From UBA2137 sp963740205 (GTDB lineage Bacteria; Pseudomonadota; Alphaproteobacteria; Micavibrionales; Micavibrionaceae), in contig CAVUDD010000004.1 in assembly GCA_963740205.1 (NCBI GenBank), positions 1 through 64,000 of the forward strand: a stretch of DNA of 64,000 bases, given 5' to 3'. The notes beneath the pieces were generated by a model. That model saw only the letters and a list, made by a program, of their open reading frames with translations. It ran no database searches and was not told where the DNA came from. Within the stretch, counting starts at the first letter, position 1. Each line of letters begins with the position of its first letter. Made by a program: the position numbers and the translations under genes. Positions 19,694-29,957 of this stretch are shown here, in pieces.

Positions 19694-20530
19694 GTGAAAC
19701 TTCCTGAAAAATTAAAGACCATAGGAGATAAAGAGGACAAGGCTTTATGTCCTGCCCAGGTTGCACTTGATTTGGCGGCATCGCACAAAGAGGGGCGTCT
19801 AACCGAGCGATACTACGCACACCTTGAAAAAATCGTAAATGATGTCCGTTCAAGACATAGTGAACTTTTGGAAAAAGGTGCAATCGATGATGCGGGTGCC
19901 AGGCTGGCTGCTTTAAAACATATTATCTGTGACCAAGAGGGGTATCATGGGGAATATGAGGATTATGATAATCTGGACAACACGGATTTCATCGAAGTTA
20001 TAGAGCGCCGTAAAGGTTTGCCAGTAGCGCTTGCACTTTTTTACATTCATGTTGGACATGCACTGGATTGGAACGTTTTTGCATTAAATTTCCCAGGCCA
20101 CGTTTATGTGCGTTTGGAATATGGCAGTGAACGTTTAATTTTTGATCCTTTCGAAGATTGTAAGCTTGTCGAGGCACATGATTTACGCCAAAAACTGAAA
20201 CAGGTAGCAGGCGAAACAGCCGAATTATCGGTGAATTATTACGAGCCTTTATCTAATAGGGATGTAATTCTAAGGCTTCAGAATAATAGAAAGACACGCC
20301 AAATTGCATCTGAAGATTACGAAGGGGCTTTGCATACAATTGAAACTACGCGACTTGTTGTGCCACGAGAGGAGAGGCTCGTTTTTGAATCGGGAATTAT
20401 CCACGCAAGATTAGGGCAAAGAAAAAAGGCGATTGATTTGTTGCATAAATACCTCGAAACCTCCAGTGATCCTGCGACACGCCATGATAGCCTTATGTTG
20501 CTGCAGGAGTTAGAGTCCGAATTAAACTAG
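19694..20530 (+). CDS. SirB1-family transglutaminase-like / TPR protein
   Basis: This 278-residue protein has a SirB1-type domain (about 70-200): VIERRKGLPVALALFYIHV and FPGHVYVRL, a degenerate transglutaminase-like fold in which the family's conserved Cys is replaced. A TPR-like tail follows (residues 210-275, ARLGQRKKAIDLLHKYL). Function in this family is not established. The start is GTG 19694, 10 bp after the BON gene, so it is probably in the same transcript. Confidence 0.75.
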   Translation: MKLPEKLKTIGDKEDKALCPAQVALDLAASHKEGRLTERYYAHLEKIVNDVRSRHSELLEKGAIDDAGARLAALKHIICDQEGYHGEYEDYDNLDNTDFIEVIERRKGLPVALALFYIHVGHALDWNVFALNFPGHVYVRLEYGSERLIFDPFEDCKLVEAHDLRQKLKQVAGETAELSVNYYEPLSNRDVILRLQNNRKTRQIASEDYEGALHTIETTRLVVPREERLVFESGIIHARLGQRKKAIDLLHKYLETSSDPATRHDSLMLLQELESELN

Positions 20531-20641
20531 AAAATAAATTTACTCTAAGGTGCGCTATCCCCTTGTAATTTACACCAACAGTTCTATTCTTTGTATCAAC
20601 TCGAATCCCCCGAGCTCTTAACATTTTTTTGGAGTTTAATT

Positions 20642-21163
20642 ATGCCTTATCGTTTTCTACTTTTATTTGCAGCTTTGGTGCTGGTTACTGCGTGTAGCGG
20701 TGATGCAGAAGAAGATGCAATCACAACAACTCAATATGACACGACAACCTCTACTGGCCCAGGTTATGATGGCACAAGCGTTGGTGGTGTCGCAGGACAA
20801 GCTGTTCCTGGATCGCCACAAGACTTTGTCGATAACATTGGCGACCGTGTATTCTTTGGATATGACAGTTCTGATTTAACAGGCGAAGGTCGTGATACAC
20901 TTAATAAGCAAGCGACTTGGTTGAATCAGTATGCAAACCTTACAGTAACTGTTGAAGGTCATGCGGATGAGCGTGGAACACGCGAATACAACTTGGCACT
21001 TGGTGAGCGTCGTGCAAACGCCGTGCGTAATTATTTGATTGCACTGGGTGTTCCTGCGTCACGTATCTCGGTCATCAGCTATGGTAAGGAGCGTCCTGTT
21101 GTCTTTGGAACTGATACACAGTCATGGGCACAAAACAGACGCGCAGTTACAGTTGTTAACTAA
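20642..21163 (+). CDS. pal: Peptidoglycan-associated lipoprotein Pal
   Basis: This 173-residue outer-membrane lipoprotein has the lipobox LVTAC (Cys18), a Thr/Gly-rich linker, and an OmpA-like peptidoglycan-binding domain (about 62-173; VEGHADERGTREYNLALGERRA). It is part of the Tol-Pal system that keeps the envelope constricted at division. ATG 20642 has TTTGGAG upstream. cpoB follows directly, as in most proteobacteria; tolQRAB are not in the window. Confidence 0.95.
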   Translation: MPYRFLLLFAALVLVTACSGDAEEDAITTTQYDTTTSTGPGYDGTSVGGVAGQAVPGSPQDFVDNIGDRVFFGYDSSDLTGEGRDTLNKQATWLNQYANLTVTVEGHADERGTREYNLALGERRANAVRNYLIALGVPASRISVISYGKERPVVFGTDTQSWAQNRRAVTVVN

Positions 21164-22079
21164 GCCAACACATATCTCTTTTAAAGGTAAGGCGATTATT
21201 GCAATCGCCTTACTCTCGTTTTCTGTGCCTTCGATTGCCGTAGCGCAGAGCAGTGATACATCTAATCGCCTGAATAGAATAGAGCGTGAAATAGAGACCT
21301 TGTCTCGCTCGGTTTATAAGGGTGAAACACCACCTCCTGGTCAACAATTTTCAGCAGGTGCCGACGCACAATATCAGGCAAACTTAGAAGTTCGTTTGAA
21401 CTCAATAGAAGAGCAATTACGTAATCTTACAGGTCAAATCGAAGAAAATCGCTACAAGGTTGAACAAATTGAAAAGAAACTTGATTTGTCCTTGAGTGAT
21501 ATCGATATGCGACTAAATGAACAGACACCCTCTTCTACTCCTTCAACCACCGGAAGTGTTGACGCACAATCTGCATCTTCTTCTATTGAAATTAATCAAC
21601 CAGATGTTCCTCAACCTGAAACGGTGACCGTTACCCCGACTCAAAATCCTGATGCGCCGTATACTCCTGACGAACCTGTAACAACGCTTCCTACAGATGC
21701 TGCGACTTTGTATGAGCGTGCATTCGCTGATTTAAAGGCGGGGAAAAATGAAACAGCCCAATCTGGGTTCGAACAATTCCTGAATGTATATTCTGAAGAC
21801 AAGCTAGCAAATAATGCACGCTACTGGCTGGCGGAAACTTATTATGTTCAAGGTGAATATGATGCGGCTGCTAAAGCCTTTGCAACAGCTTACCAAAAAG
21901 ATCCCAAAGGGAGTAAGGCCGCAGATAACTTGCTCAAACTTGGTTTGTCCTTGAATGAGCTAGGGCGTGATAAAGATGCCTGCGTTGCATTGAAACAGCT
22001 TGATAAGGCTTTTGGTGTGACTGGTTCCGCAGTGGTTCAGCGTGGAGAAAAAGAGCGTGAAAAACTCTCTTGTAGCTAG
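21153..22079 (+). CDS. cpoB: CpoB/YbgF-type periplasmic cell-division coordinator
   Basis: The protein has a signal peptide (GKAIIAIALLSFSVPSIAVAQ), an N-terminal coiled coil (about NRLNRIEREIETL to EKKLDLSL), a Thr/Pro-rich linker, and a C-terminal TPR domain (AATLYERAFADLKAG, NARYWLAETYYVQGEYDAAAKAF). CpoB couples outer-membrane constriction with peptidoglycan synthesis through TolA and PBP1B. The start is uncertain. The open frame reaches back into pal to 21039; a TTG at 21153 overlapping the pal stop gives the best signal peptide, with no clear ribosome site, so coupling to pal is likely. Confidence 0.85.
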   Translation: MLTKPTHISFKGKAIIAIALLSFSVPSIAVAQSSDTSNRLNRIEREIETLSRSVYKGETPPPGQQFSAGADAQYQANLEVRLNSIEEQLRNLTGQIEENRYKVEQIEKKLDLSLSDIDMRLNEQTPSSTPSTTGSVDAQSASSSIEINQPDVPQPETVTVTPTQNPDAPYTPDEPVTTLPTDAATLYERAFADLKAGKNETAQSGFEQFLNVYSEDKLANNARYWLAETYYVQGEYDAAAKAFATAYQKDPKGSKAADNLLKLGLSLNELGRDKDACVALKQLDKAFGVTGSAVVQRGEKEREKLSCS

Positions 22080-23091
22080 GGAGGTTTTCTCTTTGGCTTT
22101 GCATCTAAACGATTTCTTTAAATTCCACATACCTGATTTCGCCAAGACACCCAAAATAGCAGTTGGTGTTTCGGGTGGCGCTGACTCTATTGCCTTGGCG
22201 CATATGATTGCAGAGTATATTTCTGACATCAAGGGCGGGGAGGTGCATTGTCTGACGGTTGATCATCAGCTTCGTCCTGAGTCAAAGGATGAAGCGCAGC
22301 ACGTAAAAAAGCAGATTTTAAAATGGGGTTCCCGCATATTCCATGAAACCTTGAGCTGGAACAGTCAGGACGTGGTGACATCTATACAGGAGCGAGCTCG
22401 CAATGCCAGATTTAACCTTATGTCGCAATATTGTGAAACAAAAGAAATTAGATATCTCGGTTTGGGACAACATGCAGACGACCAGGCGGAAACTTTTTTT
22501 ATCCGCTTAAGTGCGGGTAGCGGTCCGGATGGTTTGGCGTGCATGAGGCCAGTAACACGCAGAGGAAACATTGATATTGTAAGGCCTTTTTTAAATCTCT
22601 CGCATAAGGATTGTGTAAACTACTGTAATGTTCATAATTTACAGTGGATTGAGGATCCTAGTAACAAAAATGAAAAGTTTGAGCGTGTGCGTTTTCGTAA
22701 ATCTATGCCAGTTCTTGAGAGTGAAGGTTTTACAAAAGAACGTCTTTTAAAAACAATTGAACGTCTTCAAGATGTGAGTGAAATTATTGAATATGCTACA
22801 AAAACGGCTTTCGATAGCTGTCTATATAGTAAAAATACGATACAAATCGTTTTTAAATTAGATGATATTTTGTCTATACCCAAAGGACTTGCTCATCGTT
22901 TGGTTAGGAAGGCAATGAGCGAATTGAATTCTGACGCCGAATACGGCGCTCGCATGCTAAAAAGTGAGGACTTGGTTTCTGCTCTTTTTGAAGAAAAATC
23001 GGGTTTTTCCAAAAGAACATTGGGGGGCTGTATTTTTTCTATCTCAAGCGATGGGAAACATCTGTGTATCCATAAAGAAAAAACACTATAG
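22042..23091 (+). CDS. tilS: tRNA(Ile)-lysidine synthase TilS
   Basis: This 349-residue N-type ATP pyrophosphatase has the P-loop VSGGADS (residues 43-49) and the TilS core VDHQLRPESKDEA, QHADDQAETFFIRLSAGSGPDGLACM and WIEDPSNKN. It converts C34 of the minor tRNA-Ile (CAU) to lysidine and is essential. The GTG start overlaps the end of cpoB by 38 bp. The C-terminal domain is short, as in alphaproteobacterial members. ftsH follows 87 bp downstream. Confidence 0.93.
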   Translation: MEKKSVKNSLVAREVFSLALHLNDFFKFHIPDFAKTPKIAVGVSGGADSIALAHMIAEYISDIKGGEVHCLTVDHQLRPESKDEAQHVKKQILKWGSRIFHETLSWNSQDVVTSIQERARNARFNLMSQYCETKEIRYLGLGQHADDQAETFFIRLSAGSGPDGLACMRPVTRRGNIDIVRPFLNLSHKDCVNYCNVHNLQWIEDPSNKNEKFERVRFRKSMPVLESEGFTKERLLKTIERLQDVSEIIEYATKTAFDSCLYSKNTIQIVFKLDDILSIPKGLAHRLVRKAMSELNSDAEYGARMLKSEDLVSALFEEKSGFSKRTLGGCIFSISSDGKHLCIHKEKTL

Positions 23092-23178
23092 ATTATTGTC
23101 ACTTTTTCCTTGTTTATAAAGGGAAACCCACTATTTTAAGATATTCATTGAAGGTTACAAAATAGACAGGACGGTCAC

Positions 23179-25095
23179 GTGAACGGCTTTAGTAGAAATA
23201 TCTTATTCTGGATTGCAATTCTTTTAACTCTTGCGTTCCTTTTCAACATCTTTAATTCGGCACAACAAGGTAAGGCAACGTCTTCTGAGTTTATTGCCTA
23301 TAGCGATTTTGTCGATCAGGTTAAGCAGGGCTCAGTCTCTGATATAACTATCAAGGGTCAACGTGTTACGGGTACGTATTCGGATTCTGGCGATAAGTTT
23401 ACGACGCTTGTCCCACAAGAGGAAAACGTTGTTGAGCGTATAGGTGATGCACCTGTGCGTGTAAATGCCGAGGAAGTCGAAGGCGACAAGCTTTCCTTAT
23501 TGGGTGTATTGATTTCTTGGTTCCCTATGCTGCTGCTTATCGGTGTATGGATTTTCTTTATGCGCCAAATGCAAGGTAAAGGCGGAAGTGGTGGAGCCAT
23601 GGGTTTTGGAAAATCACGTGCACGCATGCTTACAGAAGATAAAAACAAAATTACATTTGCTGATGTGGCGGGCGTTGAAGAGGCCAAGCAGGAGCTTGAA
23701 GAAGTTGTTGAATTTTTAAAAGATCCACAAAAATTCCAAAAACTTGGCGGGCGTATTCCTAAGGGTGCATTGCTTGTTGGTTCACCTGGTACCGGTAAAA
23801 CACTTATTGCCAAGGCTGTCGCTGGTGAGGCGGGCGTGCCTTTCTTTACAATTTCAGGGTCTGACTTTGTTGAAATGTTTGTTGGTGTTGGTGCGTCCCG
23901 CGTACGTGATATGTTTGAACAAGCCAAGAAAAATGCCCCATGTATTATCTTTATAGATGAGATCGATGCTGTTGGTCGTCATCGTGGTGCTGGACTTGGC
24001 GGTGGTAATGACGAGCGCGAGCAGACATTAAACCAGCTTTTGGTTGAAATGGATGGTTTCGAGGCCAATGAGGGTATTATCATTATTGCGGCAACAAACC
24101 GCCCTGATGTTCTTGACCCAGCTCTTTTGCGTCCTGGTCGTTTTGACAGACAAGTCGTCATTCCAAGTCCTGATGTGAATGGTCGCGAGGCGATTTTAAA
24201 AGTTCACATGAAAAAAGTGCCTCTATCCAAGAAGGTTGATCCGCGCGTTATTGCACGTGGAACCCCAGGGTTTTCGGGTGCAGATTTAGCAAATCTTGTG
24301 AATGAGGCTGCATTACTTGCTGCGCGCCGTAATAAACGTGTTGTTGGTCCTGAGGAGTTTGAGGAGGCCAAAGATAAGGTGATGATGGGTGCTGAGCGTC
24401 GCTCTATGGTGATGACCGAGGATGAGAAGAAACTAACGGCTTACCACGAGGCTGGCCATGCAATTGTTGCTTTGAACGAGCCAGAATCCGATCCTATTCA
24501 CAAGGCAACGATTATTCCACGTGGTCGTGCGCTTGGTATGGTTATGCGCTTACCTGAAGGTGACAGAATATCTATGTCCAAAGCAAAGATTGAGGCAGAC
24601 TTATCTGTTGCAATGGGCGGGCGTATTGCTGAGGAGCTTATTTTTGGAGCGCAACAGGTCACTACAGGTGCTTCAAGTGATATTAAAATGGCTACCGACA
24701 TGGCACGAAGAATGGTTATGGAGTGGGGTATGAGCGATAAGCTTGGTCCTCTACGTTACGCAGCTGACCAAGAGGAAGTATTCCTTGGGCATTCCGTTGC
24801 GCAAACAAAGAGCATGTCGGATACAACGGCAAATACCGTTGATTTAGAAGTTCGCCGTATTGTTGAGGAGGCTTATGACCGTGCAACCAAAATCATCAAA
24901 GACAAGATGAAAGATTTACACAAACTTGCACAAGCCTTGCTTGAATATGAAATGCTGACTGGTGAAGAAATTAAGGCGCTATTGCGCGGTGAGAAGATCG
25001 AGCGTGATAATGATGATACACCTCAAAAGCCTCGTGCTTCTGTTCCATCGGCTGGCGATATTGGTAAGGACGGCAGCGCCCCTCAAGGTGCTTAA
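23179..25095 (+). CDS. ftsH: ATP-dependent zinc metalloprotease FtsH
   Basis: This 638-residue inner-membrane AAA+ protease has two transmembrane helices (about 7-25 and 108-128) flanking a periplasmic domain. The AAA module has Walker A GSPGTGKT (201-208), Walker B IIFIDEIDAVG, and the second region of homology with RPGRFDRQV. The zinc site is HEAGH (423-427). Walker A has Ser where most FtsH proteins have Pro. It degrades membrane and regulatory proteins such as LpxC or sigma-32 in other bacteria. GTG 23179 is the start. It sits between tilS and glmM, a common alphaproteobacterial order. Confidence 0.97.
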   Translation: MNGFSRNILFWIAILLTLAFLFNIFNSAQQGKATSSEFIAYSDFVDQVKQGSVSDITIKGQRVTGTYSDSGDKFTTLVPQEENVVERIGDAPVRVNAEEVEGDKLSLLGVLISWFPMLLLIGVWIFFMRQMQGKGGSGGAMGFGKSRARMLTEDKNKITFADVAGVEEAKQELEEVVEFLKDPQKFQKLGGRIPKGALLVGSPGTGKTLIAKAVAGEAGVPFFTISGSDFVEMFVGVGASRVRDMFEQAKKNAPCIIFIDEIDAVGRHRGAGLGGGNDEREQTLNQLLVEMDGFEANEGIIIIAATNRPDVLDPALLRPGRFDRQVVIPSPDVNGREAILKVHMKKVPLSKKVDPRVIARGTPGFSGADLANLVNEAALLAARRNKRVVGPEEFEEAKDKVMMGAERRSMVMTEDEKKLTAYHEAGHAIVALNEPESDPIHKATIIPRGRALGMVMRLPEGDRISMSKAKIEADLSVAMGGRIAEELIFGAQQVTTGASSDIKMATDMARRMVMEWGMSDKLGPLRYAADQEEVFLGHSVAQTKSMSDTTANTVDLEVRRIVEEAYDRATKIIKDKMKDLHKLAQALLEYEMLTGEEIKALLRGEKIERDNDDTPQKPRASVPSAGDIGKDGSAPQGA

Positions 25096-25106
25096 GATTT
25101 AATTTT

Positions 25107-26461
25107 ATGAGCAACAGAAAATACTTTGGAACAGACGGAATTCGCGGGACTGCTAATCAGTTTCCCATGACCGCTGATATTGCTCTTAAGGTTGCTATGG
25201 CGACTTCTATTGTCCTCAGAAAACATCAAAAGGGCGATGCCCAAAACCGCGTCATTATAGGTAAAGATACACGCCTTTCAGGTTATATGATTGAGCAGGC
25301 AATGGCCTCTGGCTTTACAGCAATGGGTATGGAGGTTGTTCTTGTTGGGCCAATTCCAACACCTGCTGTTGCGCTCCTCACGCATTCTATGCGCGCAGAT
25401 ATTGGTGTCATGATTTCTGCCTCACATAATCCTTATCAGGATAACGGCATTAAGATATTTGGGCACGATGGTTATAAGCTTCCTGATTTAATCGAGGCCG
25501 AAATTGAAGAATGGATTGAAAAAGACATCACATCCGAGCTACCTGAGCCTGATAAAATTGGACAGGCGAAGCGCCTTGATGATGCAACAGGACGATACCT
25601 TGAATCTCTAAAACGTAGTTTGCCGAACGAGGGAAGTCTTGAGGGTCTTAAGGTTGTTGTTGATTGCGCCCATGGCGCAGCATACAAAGCCGCACCTCAA
25701 ATTCTTTGGGAGCTTGAGGCTGATTTAACTGTGATTGGCGATAAGCCTAATGGCAAAAATATTAATGATGGATTTGGCGCAACATCTATTGATGCCCTTT
25801 CGAAAGAAGTATTGGCACAAAAGGCCGATATTGGAATTGCCCTTGATGGGGATGCAGACCGACTTATCGTTGTAGATGAAACAGGCGCGCGCATAGACGG
25901 TGATCAGATTATGGCCGTATTGGCGATGAAAGCCAAGGATGCTGGTTGGTTGCAGGGTAATGGCGTTGTTGCAACGGTCATGTCCAATTTAGGATTAGAG
26001 CGTTTTCTTGATGAAAAGGGTATGAACCTTATAAGGACGCCAGTAGGGGATAGATATGTTGTCGAGAAGATGCGCGCAGATGGTTACAATCTAGGCGGCG
26101 AACAATCGGGACATATGATTATGTCGGACTATGCAACCACAGGTGACGGTTTGCTTACGGCCTTGCAGATTCTATTGATAGTCAAAGATGCCAAACAAAA
26201 ATCCAGCCAGACATTAAAAATGTTTAGTCCCGTTCCTCAAATATTGAAAAATGTGCGCTATAAATCGGGTAATCCATTGCAGGACTAAATGTTTTAAAAA
26301 TGATTTCTCAATCTGAGGAAAAACTGAATGGGCGTGGGCGCATTTTAGTTCGTGCATCTGGTACGGAGCCGCTTATTCGTGTAATGGCTGAGGGGGACAA
26401 TCTAATCGAGGTCGAGACAGCGGTTAACGACATCTGCAATTCAATAGAAAAAGTATCTTAG
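25107..26461 (+). CDS. glmM: Phosphoglucosamine mutase GlmM (frameshifted)
   Basis: GlmM interconverts glucosamine-6- and -1-phosphate for UDP-GlcNAc synthesis. Visible motifs are the FGTDGIRGTAN start, the phosphoserine loop MISASHNP (Ser106), the metal loop ALDGDADRL and GGEQSGHMIMSD. The raw frame stops at 26288 after NPLQD. The missing C-terminal phosphate-binding domain (GRILVRASGTEPLIRVM) lies one frame over, ending at 26459-26461. Because the gene is essential and the last domain is intact in sequence, a one-base deletion near 26275-26285 is almost certainly a sequencing error. The stop overlaps the purA ribosome site. Confidence 0.93.
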
Positions 26462-26470
26462 GAGTTTTTA

Positions 26471-27763
26471 ATGACAAATGTAACGGTAATTGGCTCTCAA
26501 TGGGGTGATGAGGGTAAGGGTAAAATTGTGGATTGGCTATCAGCGCGTGCTGACGTAATCGTGCGCTTTCAAGGCGGGCATAATGCTGGACATACACTCG
26601 TCATTGATGGTGTCGTTTATAAATTGTCACTCCTACCTTCTGGTGTAGTGAGAAAAGGTAAGTTGTCTATTATAGGTAATGGTGTTGTCGTTGATCCTTG
26701 GGCATTGTTGAGCGAAATTGAGGCTGTCCAGAAGAAGGGCGTCGAGGTTACACCGCAATCTTTAAAGATTGCAGAGAATGCTCATATTATTCTGCCAGTG
26801 CATCAGGCCGTGGATAACGCTTTGGAGGCTGCGCGCGGTAAAGCTTCTATTGGAACAACTGGGCGCGGTATTGGCCCTACATACGAAGATAAGGTAGCTC
26901 GACGCGGTATCCGTATTTGTGATTTATCAGACAAAATTGTTCTCAAAGATAAGTTAGAAAGATTGATGATACATCATAACGCCCTGCTCAAAGGTTTGGG
27001 AGCAGAGGAAATCGATCCTCAGGATGTGTTTAATAAACTTGCGGAAGTTTCCGACAAAATTTTGGAATTCGCTTGTCCTGTTTGGAAAGTGCTAGATGAA
27101 GCTAAGCAGCAAGGGAAGCGTATATTATTTGAGGGCGCGCAAGGCTTTATGTTGGACGTCGATCATGGGACTTACCCATTTGTGACTTCATCTAATACAG
27201 TTGCGGCACAAGCAGCAACTGGATCTGGTACAGGTTTGAAAACTGCTGGTTTTGTCCTTGGTATTACCAAGGCTTACACTACGCGTGTAGGTTCTGGTCC
27301 TTTTCCTACAGAACAGGATAATGAGTTGGGGCAACGCTTGGGTGAGCGCGGCCATGAATTTGGAACAGTTACGGGTCGTAAAAGACGTTGTGGTTGGTTT
27401 GATGCTGTACTTGTAAGGCAGGCAATCAAGACGGCAGGTATCGATGGCATAGCCTTAACGAAACTGGACGTTTTGGATGGCTTTAAAGAGATTAAAGTCT
27501 GTGTAGGTTATAAATTGAACGGCAAGGAAATAGATTACTATCCCTCAGGCCAAAGCGATCAGGCTAATGTTGAACCTGTGTATGAATTTGTGGAAGGATG
27601 GTCAGATACGACTTATGGCGCGCGTAGCTGGAAAGATTTGCCAGCAGAGGCAATTAAGTATGTGCGCCGTATAGAGGAGCTTATCGAGGCACCTGTTGCC
27701 TTTTTATCGACCAGCCCAGAGCGTGAAGATACTATACTTGTGCAGGACCCTTTTCAGGCATAA
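26471..27763 (+). CDS. purA: Adenylosuccinate synthetase PurA
   Basis: This 430-residue enzyme makes adenylosuccinate from IMP, aspartate and GTP. It shows the family landmarks: the P-loop GSQWGDEGKGKIVDWL, QGGHNAGHT, TTGRGIGPTYEDK, EGAQGFMLDVDHGTYPFVTSSN and VTGRKRRCGWFD. TAGGAG lies upstream of the ATG, within the stop region of glmM. Confidence 0.97.
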   Translation: MTNVTVIGSQWGDEGKGKIVDWLSARADVIVRFQGGHNAGHTLVIDGVVYKLSLLPSGVVRKGKLSIIGNGVVVDPWALLSEIEAVQKKGVEVTPQSLKIAENAHIILPVHQAVDNALEAARGKASIGTTGRGIGPTYEDKVARRGIRICDLSDKIVLKDKLERLMIHHNALLKGLGAEEIDPQDVFNKLAEVSDKILEFACPVWKVLDEAKQQGKRILFEGAQGFMLDVDHGTYPFVTSSNTVAAQAATGSGTGLKTAGFVLGITKAYTTRVGSGPFPTEQDNELGQRLGERGHEFGTVTGRKRRCGWFDAVLVRQAIKTAGIDGIALTKLDVLDGFKEIKVCVGYKLNGKEIDYYPSGQSDQANVEPVYEFVEGWSDTTYGARSWKDLPAEAIKYVRRIEELIEAPVAFLSTSPEREDTILVQDPFQA

Positions 27764-27855
27764 CTCTTCACGGCTTTTCACTTCGTAAAAATTGAAGTAG
27801 ACTGTTTATCTAGTCGCGATTTCCTCGCACCCGTTTTCATACCCTGATTGATGTT

Positions 27856-29946
27856 ATGTCTGATATCCAAGACAATGAAAAACAAACAAATGCCGAAAAC
27901 CTCCCATCGAAAGATGTGGAGGCTAAGGAACGTATTGTTCTTTTTAAAGATAGTATAAAGATTTACCCTGATAAAAAATTGACACAGCTCAATCGTGGGG
28001 TACTGCAGGCCTATTATGCAGAAGGTAATAAAGATGACTCTTTATTTGCCATTGTTTGTGAGAAGGATCTTGTTCCACGTACATCGCGTGTTACTCAGTA
28101 TATGGGACTTCAAAGTGTGTCTATGCCTGAACTTGTTGGTTCAGGTTCTGTTTATTGGGCAGAACTGAAGAAGCACGTATATGTTTTTATTTATAAAAAT
28201 ATATACGGAGAAAAACTTCTTCCTCCATCAAGTCCTCACGCTCTGGGTCTAAAAGAAAGTGTTGTAGTCAAAACCCTTATTCCATCATTAGTGGAATTAC
28301 TTTTGTCGCTCGACAGCTCAAAAATAGTGCATGGGAATTTATCTTTAGACAATCTTTATGCTGAAAATACAAAAACTGATGTCACTAGTTCAAAGTTTAT
28401 AACAGTTTCAGAGTGTATGTCTTTGCCAGCATTTTATGCTCAAAACCCAACATATTTGACAATTGAGAAATGCTTTTCTGACCCCATTGGCTGTGGCGAA
28501 GGAAGTATTGCTGATGATTTATATGCTATGGGTGCGCTTATCGCCTGTGCAATGCGTAAAACTGATCCTCTTGAGGGAAAAACGCGACAAGAAATAGGTG
28601 TTCTTAAGCTGGAAGAGGGCAGTTATCAGGCAATCATGGGCAGCGAGCGTCTTCCTGCAGGTGTTTTGGAATTGTTACGTGGGTTACTTAATGACGATCC
28701 TTATCAGCGTTGGACTTTAGAAGATATTCGCTTGTGGCAGGATGGTCACCGTATCTCAGTTAAACAAAGTCGCTTTAAGAGATATAAGGCAAAGAGACCT
28801 GTTGAATTTCTTGGTGATAAATATTTGCGCCCAGGCCTTTTATCTGCGGACATGGCAAAAAATCCTACAATTGCTATGGAAATCATTGAGGATGAAAGTC
28901 TTGAAAAATGGATTGATAGAGCCCTAGGCGATCCTTTGTTGAAAACAAAGTTTGAAAAAGCTGGGGAATTTGCAAATGAGTTGAGGGAGTCAGCCGAGTT
29001 GAATTCAATTAAGACCTCTTATTACACTTCTGCTCTTGCTGATACATTCCCTCTTTTCTACAAATCATTTTCATTCTTTCCTGACGGTTTGGGCAAGTTG
29101 ATGGTTCATCATTTCTTAAACGATAAGGATGCTTCGCCGTTTGTCGACTTTATGAAGACAAAGCTAATGACATTCTGGATAGATAATACAAGGTTGCCTG
29201 ATGTTGAGTATACAGATGATTTAAATCGTTTACGGATAAGTGTCTCGAGTCTTAAGCAGCCAGGTATTGGCTATGGAGTTGAGAGAGCATTTTATCTTAT
29301 GTGCGATGACGCACCTTGTTTGTCAAAGGCCTATCAGAATTATTATATTCGAAATCCAGAAGATGTTTTTTATGCACTGGATGATTTGTGCTTGAAGGGC
29401 AAGGCACCTTCACAGCCTATAGACAGACATGTTGCGGCATTTCTTTCTGTGCATGATCGTCAATCAATAGATCCTTATCTTATGGATTTGAACAGCTCTG
29501 ATCCGCGTGTACAAACTCCTGCGCTCTTGAAGGTACTGGCAACACTACAAAGTAGGGGCAAGTTAAAACCTGCCGAGGGTATCACAGCCTGGATAGTCGA
29601 GCATGTAGGGCAAACCGTTATAGATACATATTATAATCGTGAGTTACGAAAAAAGCTCACCGAGAAATTTGAGAAGTTAAAACACAGCGGCAATGTCGTT
29701 GAGTTGGTGGGGTTAATTGATAGTCCTTATGAGCGGGAAAAGGACACTCGTAACTTTATGTCTGCACAAAAAGATTACAAAGCACATGTGGCAGAAATAG
29801 CATTTTTAGAGAAAGTCATAGGTGAGGCAATTTCAATGGGAGCCTACAAAGGGCGTGAAACAGCAGCCTTGTTGGCATCAATTATTGGTGGCGGAATGAT
29901 ATTCCTCACGCTTTTATCCCGTTTTGCGGGTATTGAGATATTTTAG
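27856..29946 (+). CDS. Membrane-anchored Ser/Thr kinase-like protein lacking catalytic residues
   Basis: This 696-residue protein has a degenerate protein-kinase fold in residues 30-300. The catalytic-loop segment reads IVHGNLSLDNLY (159-161 HGN where kinases have HRD), the DFG position is occupied by TVSE (about 184-187), and a helix-F-like DDLYAMGALIAC follows. No glycine-rich loop or VAxK lysine is clear. Residues 330-660 form a helical region of unknown family. A single hydrophobic segment at 672-692 (ALLASIIGGGMIFLTLL) anchors the C-terminus. A small membrane protein follows 11 bp later, then the Tad locus. A pseudokinase scaffold for envelope or pilus regulation is inference. Confidence 0.65.
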   Translation: MSDIQDNEKQTNAENLPSKDVEAKERIVLFKDSIKIYPDKKLTQLNRGVLQAYYAEGNKDDSLFAIVCEKDLVPRTSRVTQYMGLQSVSMPELVGSGSVYWAELKKHVYVFIYKNIYGEKLLPPSSPHALGLKESVVVKTLIPSLVELLLSLDSSKIVHGNLSLDNLYAENTKTDVTSSKFITVSECMSLPAFYAQNPTYLTIEKCFSDPIGCGEGSIADDLYAMGALIACAMRKTDPLEGKTRQEIGVLKLEEGSYQAIMGSERLPAGVLELLRGLLNDDPYQRWTLEDIRLWQDGHRISVKQSRFKRYKAKRPVEFLGDKYLRPGLLSADMAKNPTIAMEIIEDESLEKWIDRALGDPLLKTKFEKAGEFANELRESAELNSIKTSYYTSALADTFPLFYKSFSFFPDGLGKLMVHHFLNDKDASPFVDFMKTKLMTFWIDNTRLPDVEYTDDLNRLRISVSSLKQPGIGYGVERAFYLMCDDAPCLSKAYQNYYIRNPEDVFYALDDLCLKGKAPSQPIDRHVAAFLSVHDRQSIDPYLMDLNSSDPRVQTPALLKVLATLQSRGKLKPAEGITAWIVEHVGQTVIDTYYNRELRKKLTEKFEKLKHSGNVVELVGLIDSPYEREKDTRNFMSAQKDYKAHVAEIAFLEKVIGEAISMGAYKGRETAALLASIIGGGMIFLTLLSRFAGIEIF

Positions 29947-29957
29947 GTAGTGAGAGC

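Noticed and set aside
27856..29946. Active Ser/Thr kinase annotation
   Set aside because: The catalytic Asp of HRD and the DFG motif are absent, so an active kinase is not supported.
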